Origin: Phellopilus nigrolimitatus
Taxonomy: Eukaryota; Basidiomycota; Agaricomycetes; Hymenochaetales; Hymenochaetaceae
Direction of reading: 5' to 3'
DNA: 18,052 bases
Assembly (NCBI GenBank): GCA_021029095.1
Contig: JAJOHG010000470.1
Coordinates: 1 to 18,052, forward strand
Part shown: piece after piece, positions 8,116-18,052 of the stretch
Numbering within the stretch: the first letter of the stretch is position 1
Layout: each line of letters starts with the position of its first letter
The notes under the pieces: model-generated
Told to the model about the DNA's origin: nothing
The model's database searches: none
The model's input: the letters and a program-made list of their open reading frames with translations, nothing else
Made by a program: the position numbers and the translations under genes

Positions 8116-11100
8116 ATGGGCGACGCTCGCCTTCAGCGCGTGCTTTCGAGACTGCAAAATTTGCCGGCGATAGCGCTGCCGACAGACTACCCGAGGCCGT
8201 CAGGAACGAGCAAGGTCGTTGAGGCCGTACAGACCGTAGAGCTCAGCGAACAGGCCTCTCTCAGTCTGCTCAAGCTTGCTCTGTTCGACGATACCGAAGA
8301 CGGCCAGGATGAGCCGGAAGATGTCGCCAAAGATCGACCGTCGGCGTTCCATCTCCTGCTCGCTGCGTTCGTCGTGCTGCTGCATAGATACACTGGCGAC
8401 ACAGACCTCGTAATTGCCTCTTCTTCAGCATCTGCAAGCGATCCTCTGTTGCTCAGGCTTTCTGTCGATCCCACAGATCCGTTCTGGGCGGTCGTACGAC
8501 GAGTGCAGCAGGTCGAGAAGGAGGTCGAGGAGGATCCGGTGCCGTTCGAGGCTGTCGTGGACGCATTAAAGACAGACGACTCGCGTCCGCTTTTCCGAGT
8601 GCGTTTCTTCGACGAGACAGACGAGCCTCAGGATGAATTTATACGTTCGACGAGTCTGACATCCGACTTGACGATTTTCATAGTTCGTCCCACAGCCGCC
8701 GCCTCGTCCCGCGCTTCACTCGCACCGCACATCTCGCTTAGGATCTTGTACAACTCGCTCCTATTCACGCCGCTTCGAATCACCTGCATTGTCGATCAGC
8801 TTTCTGCTCTTTTGCGCAAGTTGGGCTCTTCGCCCCTGGCAGCTATAGGCTCGATCCCACTTCTGACTCCCGCTCAGCGCGCACGGTTGCCTGACCCCAC
8901 CGCGGATTTGCATTGGTGCGACTTCAAAGGCGCGATCACGGATGTCTTCTCGCGAAATGCGCGCCAGCACCCCGATAGGCCCTGCGTGATCCAGTACACG
9001 CCGACGCACGAGCGGATAGTGTTCACTTACAGTGCGATCCGGCACGCGTCGAACATCCTTGCGCACCACCTTCTACAAAATGGTGTGCAGCGCGAAGAGG
9101 TTGTGATGGTATACGCACATCGCAGCGTTGACCTTGTCGTTGCCGTGATGGCCGTACTGAAAGCCGGAGCGACATTTTCTGTCATCGGTGCGCTCACGTT
9201 ATTTCACAATGTCACTACATACTATAAACTAATACGCACAAAGACCCTGCATACCCACCAACTCGTCAGACGGTCTATCTCAAAGTCGCGAAACCGCGCG
9301 CACTTATCGTTTTGAAGGGCGCCGGTGTGCTCAGCCCGACCGTCCGAGAATTCATCTCCACAGAAGTGAATATTCGCGTTGAAGTTCCTGCTCTTGAGCT
9401 CCTCGCCGACGGATCCATCGTGGGTGGTGTTACCCCAGGACTGACGAACGACGTTCTGAAGGCTCACACGCATCTGGCCAACATCGATCCGAACGTCGTC
9501 ATTGGCCCTGATAGTGTCGGCACCCTCTCATTCACGACGGGCAGCACGGGAATCCCGAAGGGCGTATGTGGAAGACATTACAGTCTCACGCACTTTTTCC
9601 CGTGGATGGGCGAGCGCTTCGGCCTGGACGAAAACTCGCGGTTCACGATGCTCAGCGGGATTGCGCATGATCCTATACAGCGAGACAGTGAGTTGACTTA
9701 CGGGCACAAGAAAGAAAGAAAATAATTGATCTTCGTGGACAGTGTTCACGCCGCTTTTCCTTGGTGCATCTTTACACGTGCCGACAGCGGAGGACATCGG
9801 GACTCCCGGACGCCTCGCGGAGTGGATGGCGGACAGCGCGGTGACGGTCACACACCTGACGCCTGCCATGGGGCAACTGTTGTCAGCGCAAGCGACTCGA
9901 CAGATCCCTTCGCTCCGTGCAGCGTTCTTCGTCGGAGATGTGCTCACGAAGCGCGACTGCCACCGTTTGCAAAGTCTCGCACAGCACGTGCACATTGTCA
10001 ACATGTATGGCACAACGGAGACTCAGCGTGCGGTGTCGTACTTCCTTATCCCGAGCGTTGCTGAGGACCCGACGTTCCTCGCGACGCAGAAGGACATCAT
10101 GCCCGCGGGCGAGGGCATGGTCGACGTGCAGCTGCTCGTCGTCAACCGGCAAGATCGCACCGTTCCGTGCGCGGTCGGCGAAGTCGGCGAAATCTACGTG
10201 CGCTCGGGCGGACTCGCGGAGGGTTATTCGGACGCAGAAGCAACATCACAGAAGTTCGTCGGGAACTGGTTCTCCGCAGGCAGGGCGGCATGGCCCGATA
10301 CTCTCCTCCACCCGCCGAAGAGTCTCGCTGGACCAGAAGCGCGATATTGGAAGGGCGTTCGCGACCGCATGTACCGCTCCGGAGACCTTGGTCGGTACCT
10401 CCCCGATGGCATCGTCGAGTGCACGGGACGTGCAGACGACCAGGTCAAGATCCGTGGATTCCGCATTGAGCTCGGCGAGATCGACACGCATTTGAGCCAA
10501 CACCCGCTTATTCGAGAAAATATCACCCTTGTGCGACGCGACAAGAACGAGGAGAAGGTGCTTGTGAGCTACTTCGTGCCGCTGGAAGGCCCTACATTGG
10601 ATGACTACACGAGCGATGCGCCCGACTCCGAGGAACGGTCTTTTGCGTGGGGCATCAGGCGTTATCGGCGACTCATTAAGGATATCAGAGAGCATTTGAA
10701 GAAGAAGCTACCGAGCTACAGTGTTCCTACTGGTGCGCTTTTTGCGCCTATAGAAATCTACTTTATTCTTACTGAATATCTTCGGCACTTGCTTCTGAAG
10801 TCTTCGTGCCTTTGAGTCGTATGCCGTTGAATCCGAACGGGAAAATCGACAAGCCAGCCTTGCCATTCCCTGATACTGCTGAGGCAGCAAACGTTACGGC
10901 TGAATCTCGTCGCGACGATAACAAACCGGCGGAGGCGTCATCCACTGAACAGCTCATTCAGTCTATTTGGGCTAATATCCTCCCCAGTGCGCCCCAGCCG
11001 ATCTCGCTTGACGATAGTTTCTTCGACCTTGGGGGACATTCTATCTTGGCAACGCGACTCATTTTCGAGATCAGAAGGGCATTTGTCGTCGACGCGCCGC

Positions 11101-12705
11101 TGAGCCTCGTTTTCGACTATCCAACTATTCAAGAGCAGGCCGCCGAACTCGATGCTCTGCGGAACTCCGATCTCGGCCTCGACTATAAAGGAAGCGCCCC
11201 ATCGACGGCGAAAGCCAACCAGAATCGCCTGGATGTTCCCGGAGGTTCAAGTTTAAAAAAGCCTTCCCCGGTTGTCGAGTATGCGAAGGATCTCGAAACG
11301 TTGCTTTCCCAGCTTCGTGAGAAATACGACGACCTTCCCGCGTCCTTCGCAAGCCAGCCGTTGACAGTCTTCTTGACTGGTGCAACCGGGTTTCTTGGCG
11401 CTTTCATCCTGCGCGATCTGCTGGTGCAGCAGTCGCGCGTCACGAAGGTGATCTGCCACGTCCGTGCTACCACGCCTGAAAAAGGACTTGAGCGCCTCAA
11501 AGAGGGCGCTGTTGATCGTGGCGTGTGGGATGACAAGTGGCTCTTGAATTCACGTGTGGAGGTCGTGGTGGGTGATCTCGCAAAAGGAAAGTTTGGGTTA
11601 GACGCTCAGACATGGGATCGCGTCGCGCTCGAGTCAGACGTTATTGTGCACAACGGCGCTCTGGTGCGTTTGTCTTCATGAAAACAGCGTTTCATTCGTG
11701 AACAAAATCACTGATGACTTTCTCAGGTTCACTGGGTATACCCATATGAGAAACTTCGAGCGGCCAATGTTTTAGCCACCCTGACTGCAATTGAGTTCGC
11801 CTCGACCGGGAAGCAGAAAGCAGTCGGCTTCGTTTCATCTACTGCAACCGTAGAATCTAATCACTACGTGCAACTATCCGACAGGCTGGCGCGTAGTGAT
11901 TCGCGAGGGATCCCTGAAAGCGATGACCTTGAAGGCGCTCGGACCACTCTTAAGATTGGCTATGGGCAATCTAAATGGGTATCTGAGAAGCTGCTGAAGG
12001 AAGCGGGGAAAAGGGGTCTACGAGGACATATCATACGGCCTGGATATGTCGTTGGAGACTCGCAATCAGCCGGTTGGTACAACGGTCTGTCCAAGAGCGT
12101 TTCGCGTGCTGAGTTTAGTTTTATTTGTAGTCACCAACACGGACGACTTCATTTGGCGACTCGTCAAGGGCTGTGTCCAACTCGGCCTTGTGCCAGATAT
12201 CAACAACACTATAAATATGGTGCCTGTTGATCACGTCGCCCGTATCGTATCCGCGGCTGCGGTTACTCCTCTCGAAGACAGCGCACTCTCTGTGTTGCAT
12301 GTTACCGCTCGCCCTCCACCCACATATAACGATCTTTTCTTGTCGCTCATAGCCTACGGTTTCGAGGTCGAGCAATGCGAATATCTTGTATGGCGACGGA
12401 GACTAGAACAGCACATCCTAAAAGTCCAAGACAACGCGCTCTTTCCCCTTCTCCATTTCGTCCTGGACGACTTGCCAACCAACACAAAGGCACCAGAGCT
12501 CAGCGACACAAATACACGCTTGCTTCTCGCGCGCCGGCAACTTCCGGAAAGCATGACTGTGGACACAAAACTCGTGGGACTGTATTTCGCTTGGCTGATT
12601 GAGGCAGGCTTTATGCCAGCACCGTCGAGCGCCTCTCCAGCTGAAACATTGCCTAGTCTGCAGAGTGGTTTGAGTGCTCGCGCTGTAGGGAGGAGTGGCG
12701 CTTAG
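8116..12705 (+). CDS. LYS2: L-2-aminoadipate reductase (alpha-aminoadipate reductase)
   Basis: This enzyme activates L-2-aminoadipate with ATP, loads it on a phosphopantetheine arm and reduces it with NADPH to the semialdehyde, in the fungal lysine pathway. Exons are 8116..9187, 9244..9687, 9743..10732, 10801..11663, 11727..12072 and 12131..12705; the product is 1429 residues, normal for the family. Residues 1-270 are the N-terminal condensation-like region. Adenylation motifs follow: [10 protein letters not shown] (455-464), MYGTTE (593-598), YRSGDLG (716-722) and NPNGK with Lys850. The carrier has LGGHS with Ser916 as the arm site. The reductase has TGATGFLG (1028-1035) and YGQSK, with Tyr1202 and Lys1206 catalytic. 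All five introns are 55-68 bp, GT-AG, and in phase; no frameshift or stop is seen. The product needs a phosphopantetheinyl transferase (LYS5 type) encoded elsewhere. The start was chosen by family N-terminus and the upstream regulatory site. Confidence 0.97.
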
Positions 12706-13323
12706 GTGATCCTTCTCGATACTCCGGTCTGATAGGCTTAGCAATGATTGACAAGTACTGGTTTCTTGGCTACCTGGATCAAATAAATGTATCCTGCCAT
12801 ATTGTATTCATTGCAATGCGCAGCGCAGGGTGTAAGAGATCTTGAAGAAGATGCGTTTGTTCAGGTGACTTGCCGGATACGATATGCCTGCCAGTAACGA
12901 GCGTCTTACTCTCGAGCTCAATTGCAATATATTGATATGCTAACCATGCTTTCATCGCGGAAGTACATGGTGAAACGCAGGAAAATGTCACCTCTGTGTT
13001 CTAATCATTTGGAGACGCGAAAAAAACAAGGTGTCTTTGTCTGGCGAATCTTTGGTGAACAAGTTTAGAAAATGAAGCTGCAAGTACTGCACCCGGTCAT
13101 GTTTCTAGGCCTTCGGAACTTCCGGTTCTTTTGATTGAAACGCTCCCGATAACTTCTTTGGGGAATTAAGCTTATGCCAGTGATCTACCCAAAGCACTCG
13201 ACGTGATCATGATGCGCTGATTCTTCCGAGTCCCATTAATTGAGTTGTATCCTATTATAATGCTACAGCGGTGAAATCGAACCCCCTTCTTCCCCCCGAG
13301 CGACTTCTCTGCAAGTCACCACC
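12706..13323. other. Intergenic region, LYS2 3' end to DUF6533 promoter
   Basis: No gene is supported. The left part should hold the LYS2 3' untranslated region. The last 60 bases are rich in C and T (runs of CCCCC and CCCCCC near 13281-13299) just before the ACCATG start of the next gene. Such pyrimidine-rich tracts are common near fungal transcription starts. Confidence 0.5.
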
Positions 13324-15276
13324 ATGCAGCCCTTAATATCGTATTCTGCTGATTCTGTGCTCTCTCCTGGATTTCGTGATGCAGCCTACTTGAGAATTGC
13401 GTCTTTAGCCATCGGGGGATACGAGTAAATTTTCGGGTTTCCTTCGAGTTATATCGGACGCGGCTCACGTTTACGTTTGCAGGTTGATCTGTACCTTTCC
13501 TGCTACATTTCGGTTCTATCGCTCACAGAATTTTCGCAAAGGCATCAGGTCGTTCTTTCGCCGCTCACTAAATCCTTTGCACATCTGACCTTTCAGCACT
13601 GATTAGCCAGCAGTTTTTTCTATTTGTTCTCATACGGTAAGCAGGAATGACCTATGCATTTACTGAAAATTCAGAGCCACTTAACATCTTATTTCCTGTC
13701 AGGTATCTAAGCATTGCTGTTATCGTTATCAGTAATGTTGGATTCTTCGGTCAATTTTCCTCACTCGAAGCCTGCCGGCGTTTCATGCTAGTCTCGCCCA
13801 TTTTTAAAGGTTAGATTTTGCATCACTCCCTTCCTTTGAGGATTCGCTCACTTTCAGAGCAGCCCTGCAGACGGCTGCGTCTCAGACGATCCTTTCCACG
13901 AGGTACTAACCTCAGACAGATGCCCATTGTTTCGCGCTCATGAGTTATATTCAGGACATACACCCTTTCGCGGAGATCACGATGGGTGTTTTGGACGATG
14001 CTGAGTCTTTTTCTGGTGGCTATACCAGTACGCCGTTCTCCGTCATCACTTTGAAAAATATCAATGGTCCGCAATCCAAGCTCGAATTTTTTGCCGATAT
14101 CTACAAGAGAACACGTGAGTATGAGAGAGTATCCTCGTGCCCTACAACTGATTAAGTTCTTCTTTAGCTGTTCATAACCCGACAACGGTACGTTCTATCC
14201 CATCTGAAAACAAGAAATCTGTCATACTCGCTATCCTGGAATTCGCAGCATAAGTGTGTAAAATTGTGCCAATTATCTGTATGCCCGGATTGACTTCGGT
14301 TGGAGAGCAGTTGTACGTCTGGAAATGCATCGCTGCACCGTATCGCATGGGTCAACTACACTGTGGCCATGGTATTTGACTTGATCGCGATATGTATTTC
14401 GACGGGTTATCTATGGTTTTATAGCTCGACTGCGACCAGGTATGTTCTCTACTCGAACATTTCAGTGAGGATCGTACTAAGTAGCGCCTTCAGAATCTCG
14501 CACTTTATCCAGATGTGTGTAGTCGCCGCTGTGTTGTTTGCTGATTTGATATCGACTGAATATCGTCTAGCCTTCTCTACGAGGGCCTTGGTTATTTCGT
14601 CATCCTAACTGGTATGTTTAGAAAAAGTCGCTAGGGTAATATGGAATAATCCTGATTACTGCTTATGTTAAAGCTGTCAATGTTTTCAATCTCGTTCTGT
14701 ATCTCAAGGAAAGCGAGTCAACACAGGTGCTGAGTTTTGTTCCATTTAGTGTGTTTCTGCACTCACGTCTCTTACTTTCACCAAAAAAGTCGACAGGGTA
14801 CGTTCATGCGTAACATTATCACACTCATGCTCATATCACGGGAAACAGAGCCTCGCTCGGATATGTGATCATCTTCATCATGAGCCAGAGAATCCTTATC
14901 AAACAAAAAGGTACATGATCACATGAAGCACTTAGCTCTCCATCTCATTGCAATCCTCAAACCAGAATATGCCGAAAAGTACGCGGAATCGGAAAGGAGC
15001 TACGAGGTGACGCTAGCTCTTGACACGACCCGTGAGATCAATAATGCACTGAGGTCGCAGTTCGAGACAACAGTGAAATCGTCCCCGTTCATCGACACAT
15101 TCGCCGTAACGTCGTTACGCTCCCAGAGCACGCATCCTGGTAGTCAAGAGGTTTCCCAGTCCGAGCTAGATGTTCAAGTCCGGATAGAGCAGACTGTCGT
15201 TGTGGAACGTAACGCAGCGGCAATGCGGAGAGAAAGCTATAGGACGCCGAGGGTGCTATGGGGGTCTAGGGCATGA
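13324..15276 (+). CDS. DUF6533 multi-pass membrane protein
   Basis: Fifteen exons are proposed: 13324..13424, 13483..13548, 13607..13636, 13703..13809, 13860..13902, 13955..14027, 14081..14114, 14168..14187, 14306..14439, 14494..14514, 14571..14611, 14674..14726, 14790..14797, 14849..14910, 14966..15276. They total 1104 nt (367 residues) with every phase consistent. The ATG sits in a good ACCATG context. Pieces typical of the family appear in order: FFLFVLIRYLSIAVIVISNV, SQTILSTRTYTLSRRSRWVF, LHRIAWVNYTVAMVFDLIAI, LLYEGLGYFVILT and GASLGYVIIFIMSQRIL. About seven membrane segments are expected, followed by a charged tail of about 100 residues (EYAEKYAESERSYE onward) that should be cytosolic. 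The biochemical role of DUF6533 proteins is unknown. Most introns are 50-66 bp; the one at 14188-14305 is 118 bp and its acceptor is less certain. Exon 13 is only 8 nt. Confidence 0.85.
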
Positions 15277-15686
15277 TTCTCTGAAGACGGGACTATTGAA
15301 AAGTAAATATCTACGTGTAGGGTAGAAGGAGGGCTACTGCTGATATTGTTTCGCAAGCTAAGTCGCGTCTTTTTCTTTCTTTCTTTCTTTGAGATCCTTT
15401 AAGATGCAGTATACTATGTACTAACAACTTGAAGCTTATATCTGAACTACATAAAGTGAAATTACGTGTCCTGTATCACGGACATCTAATCCATTTATCC
15501 AATTGCGCAGAACATGCTCTCGTGCCGCGCGTGAGTGACTCGTAATTCGTGAATTGGTGGCGGCGTCACGTGTGCGAATAGCTACCGATAAGGAACGGCG
15601 ATCGGTGACTACACTGCCATTGGACTTATTGACATCATCAGCTCTTCCTCCAGCTCTCTCCTACTTACAATAAGCATCTCCTAGAC
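15277..15686. other. Intergenic region with TTTC microsatellite
   Basis: This 410-bp gap holds the 3' end of the DUF6533 gene and the upstream region of the PTEN-like locus. A TTTC microsatellite of about five units lies near 15370-15390. A GTCACGTG sequence containing the E-box CACGTG (15567-15572) lies about 115 bp before the PTEN-like ATG. No gene is supported. Confidence 0.5.
15370..15390. repeat. TTTC microsatellite
   Basis: About five TTTC units in tandem, in a noncoding gap. Length variation between strains is likely for such a tract. Confidence 0.8.
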
Positions 15687-17809
15687 ATGTCTAACTTCGT
15701 CCGACGGCTTGTATCTGGAAACAAGGCGCGCTTCAAGGACGCGCACCTTGATGTCGAACTTGATCTTGTTTATGTGACGGATCAAATCATCATCATGGGT
15801 TTCCCGGCTATAGGAATTGAAGGTCTTTACAGAAATCATAGAGAGGACGCGAAAAGATTCTTGGAACATCGTCACGGAAAAAACTACTGGATATTCAACT
15901 TCTGCCCTTTACGTGAAAACTCCTACCCTGCGTCTTTCTTTGACGGACGCGTCAGTCGCTATCCTTTCCCCCGACCACCAGTGAGCTTTTGTCTTGGTAG
16001 AGAAATCAAACCTTACCGATCAATCAAATAAAGCGCCCCGCCCCTTGCTATCATTCTCTTTTCGTGCGCGAAGCACGCGAATGGCTTGGAGGCTCTACGG
16101 ATCGGGTGGCTATCTTACACTGCAAAGGTACAGAAATTAACAGAATCCACGGCCCAAGATTTATTTAATCCTATCAATAGCTGGGAAAGGAAGGTCAGGG
16201 ACGCTCGCATGCGCATACCTCTTGTCTCTCGACGAGTCTCCATCGGCTCCTAAGCTTCAGCGGAGCATGACGAAAAACGAGTGGGCAAGCAGCGCGCGGA
16301 TCAAGTTATGGAGACCGTCGAAACTGAGGGGATGAACGAAGACGCAGCCGCCGTCGAAAAACCAGGATTATTGAGGAGAAGAGCGAACCCTCGCTTATAA
16401 AAGGACACATTGATTCCAAAATCCACCTCTTCCGAGTCTGCAGATCCGAAGAGACTATTAGATCTAAGACGAAAGACACGATGCCGTCGATCACAGGCAA
16501 ACCGACTACTGATACGCCACCAAGCATGTCCCCTCCGGACAGCTCTGTGGCAGAAAACATAGGCGCGGCGTATCAATAGGCAATGCGAAATCAAAGCCAA
16601 ACACGCTCGACGACATTCTCGCATTACACACGGCGCGGCGCATGAAAACACCCTCCGCACCGGACAAGAAGCTGAAGCAGGGTGTATCGATCCCCAGCCA
16701 GCGTCGCTGGCTACACTACTGGGCGCTCCTTTTTGCGCACGCCGCGCCGCGCGATCTCTGGGAGGCGCCAATGCCTCGTATCCGGCTGCGCGCGATACAG
16801 GTGCGGCTGCGCGAGCTAGGCGGCGTGAAGATGAATTTCCTCAAAGTTGCAAACGCCCTGATTGAAAGACAACTGCTGCAAAGCATGGGTGCATGACAAG
16901 GGAGATGGCGCGTATGGGTGTCGCTAGCGCGATATGATGACGAATTCGTGCGCATGCTGGAAAAGTGGGAAAAGTACACGCGATCTGAAGACGGGAATCT
17001 GGGGAAAGGCGGCGCGACGCCGAACAGCTTTCTGGCGACATGCTTCGCGATGTTTTCACAGATGGAAAATGGGACAAAGGAAGATGATCAGAAGCTTTAC
17101 TCGCTTCGGGAGCACTGGGGGAACCCCGAGAAAGAGCGTTCAGAGGTATGCATATACTCTTTGCTAATGTTGTCCCAAACCTATTTATCTGGCACCATCT
17201 GTATTGTGTGGCTTTCAGGAAGGACATATAGTGACCCACACGCTCAGACCGCTCTCGGACCAGAAATGGGAGGTACTTCAAGAACAAATTTCTGAGCCCC
17301 GTCTAACGGCGAGACACGAGGCTCGTTATCGGCGGCTGCACACGCCGTGCCGTCGACAGCGAGCTCCGTACCGACCTGGCTCAGGTCGTCGATGACTCGC
17401 GTGAAGACGAGGGCGTTATACTTGACGCCGGCCGCGAGGTCCGCGCAAAACTGTACATGGCCAGGTCTTCATGGGCTGGTTTTGGTTCGTTCCGGCGTTC
17501 CACATGCCGCCGCCGCCCACCGACGTGTCCGCGGAGAAACAGGCAACGACCCACTTCGTGCTGACACGCAAGGAGGTCGACTTTGCCATCGGTGCAGGAG
17601 CTGCGATTATCGACGTTGATGTGGCAATGGACTGGGTCTCTGGTCCAGACTCATCCGTGCCGCCGCCGAAGACGCAGACTAGCGAGGATTCGGCGAAGGG
17701 AGAAGGAGGGGAGCCGGCCCCTGGAAGCATCGTCGCAGGTCTGCAGACAGTGATGACCGAAGCTAGTGGGAGGGAAGCTGTCGAGGCTGTGCAAGCAAGT
17801 AATCAGTGA
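15687..17809 (+). pseudogene. TEP1: Broken PTEN/TEP1-type lipid phosphatase
   Basis: PTEN-type enzymes remove the 3-phosphate of PtdIns(3,4,5)P3; they have a phosphatase domain followed by a C2 domain. The N-terminus (MSNFVRRLVSGNKARFKDAH) and the P-loop HCKAGKGRSGT (Cys128, Arg134) are clear, using exons 15687..15980, 16034..16127 and 16181 onward. C2-like segments follow: GVSIPSQRRWLHYWALLFAH, WVSLARYDDEFVRMLEKWEK, and, after an intron at 17146-17218, THTLRPLSDQKWEVL and MGWFWFVPAFHMPPPP. The frame is broken repeatedly: near 15968-16056 (two compensating shifts), 16285-16296, a TAA at 16398, 16562-16590, a TGA at 16894, around 17330-17355 and around 17458-17462. All other genes in the window read cleanly, so gene decay is more likely than poor sequence, though a local assembly error cannot be excluded. 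The recognisable pieces add up to a full-length homologue. Confidence 0.85.
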
Positions 17810-18052
17810 GATTATACCATATGGTTAGAAATTTGAAGGAAAACCCTTATCAGGCGTACTGTTGGATATGGTACCATAATTTAATCCTACATAATTTTAT
17901 GACGCGACAAAACCTCGTTTAGAGTTCTCCGATCCATTAAATTGAAATCCTTCGACTGTCTTTTCTACTCGCTCTAGAACTGTGAGCCACCCCACAAGTG
18001 TCTGCATCTTCATGAGTAGCAGAAATCATCCTCCCTCCAACTCTCCTTACTA

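Noticed and set aside
8187..12744. Several antisense open frames of 60-160 codons across LYS2
   Set aside because: They shadow an intact, high-GC LYS2 coding sequence and carry no motifs.
13265..13300. ATCGAACCCCC resembling a reverse tRNA B box
   Set aside because: No matching A box or cloverleaf arms on either strand; it is part of a pyrimidine-rich promoter tract.
16400..16600. Reading the frame changes in the PTEN-like linker as an unrecognised intron
   Set aside because: No GT-AG pair was found that restores the frame on both sides, and the other breaks lie inside conserved segments.
1..18052. CRISPR arrays, bacterial operons or insertion sequences
   Set aside because: No spaced direct repeats or transposase motifs; the intron-rich genes are eukaryotic.

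Overview
The window looks like nuclear DNA from a filamentous basidiomycete, most likely an Agaricomycete. The genes are split by many short GT-AG introns of about 50-75 bp. Two genes encode multi-pass membrane proteins of the DUF6534 and DUF6533 families, which are expanded in mushroom-forming fungi. The lysine gene is a fungal alpha-aminoadipate reductase. I rebuilt all gene models by hand from splice signals, reading phase and remembered family motifs; no database search was run.

Layout, left to right: (1) 1-1816 holds no intact gene, but has a GATCC-rich hairpin repeat (1101-1243) and a possible decayed coding fragment on the minus strand. (2) 1817-3621, minus strand: a three-exon, 554-residue protein with an N-terminal HAD phosphatase-like domain and a C-terminal class II terpene-cyclase-like domain carrying a DLDTT motif. 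(3) 3622-4949: intergenic. (4) 4950-6484, plus: a nine-exon DUF6534 membrane protein. (5) 6485-8115: long upstream region of LYS2 with a perfect Gcn4/CPC1-type TGAGTCA 88 bp before the LYS2 ATG, and a cluster of hairpins ending in a T run. (6) 8116-12705, plus: complete six-exon LYS2, 1429 residues, with adenylation, carrier and reductase domains intact. (7) 13324-15276, plus: a fifteen-exon DUF6533 membrane protein that needs an 8-nt microexon. (8) 15687-17809, plus: a PTEN/TEP1-type lipid phosphatase locus broken by several frameshifts and stops.

The genes do not form an obvious operon-like pathway. LYS2 is a housekeeping lysine gene between two unrelated membrane-protein families. The HAD/cyclase gene could make a drimane-type sesquiterpene, but no P450 or other tailoring gene lies in the window. 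The points most worth checking are the bifunctional HAD-terpene cyclase, the decay of the PTEN homologue while every neighbour reads cleanly, and the 8-nt microexon. I did not find a convincing wholly new system.
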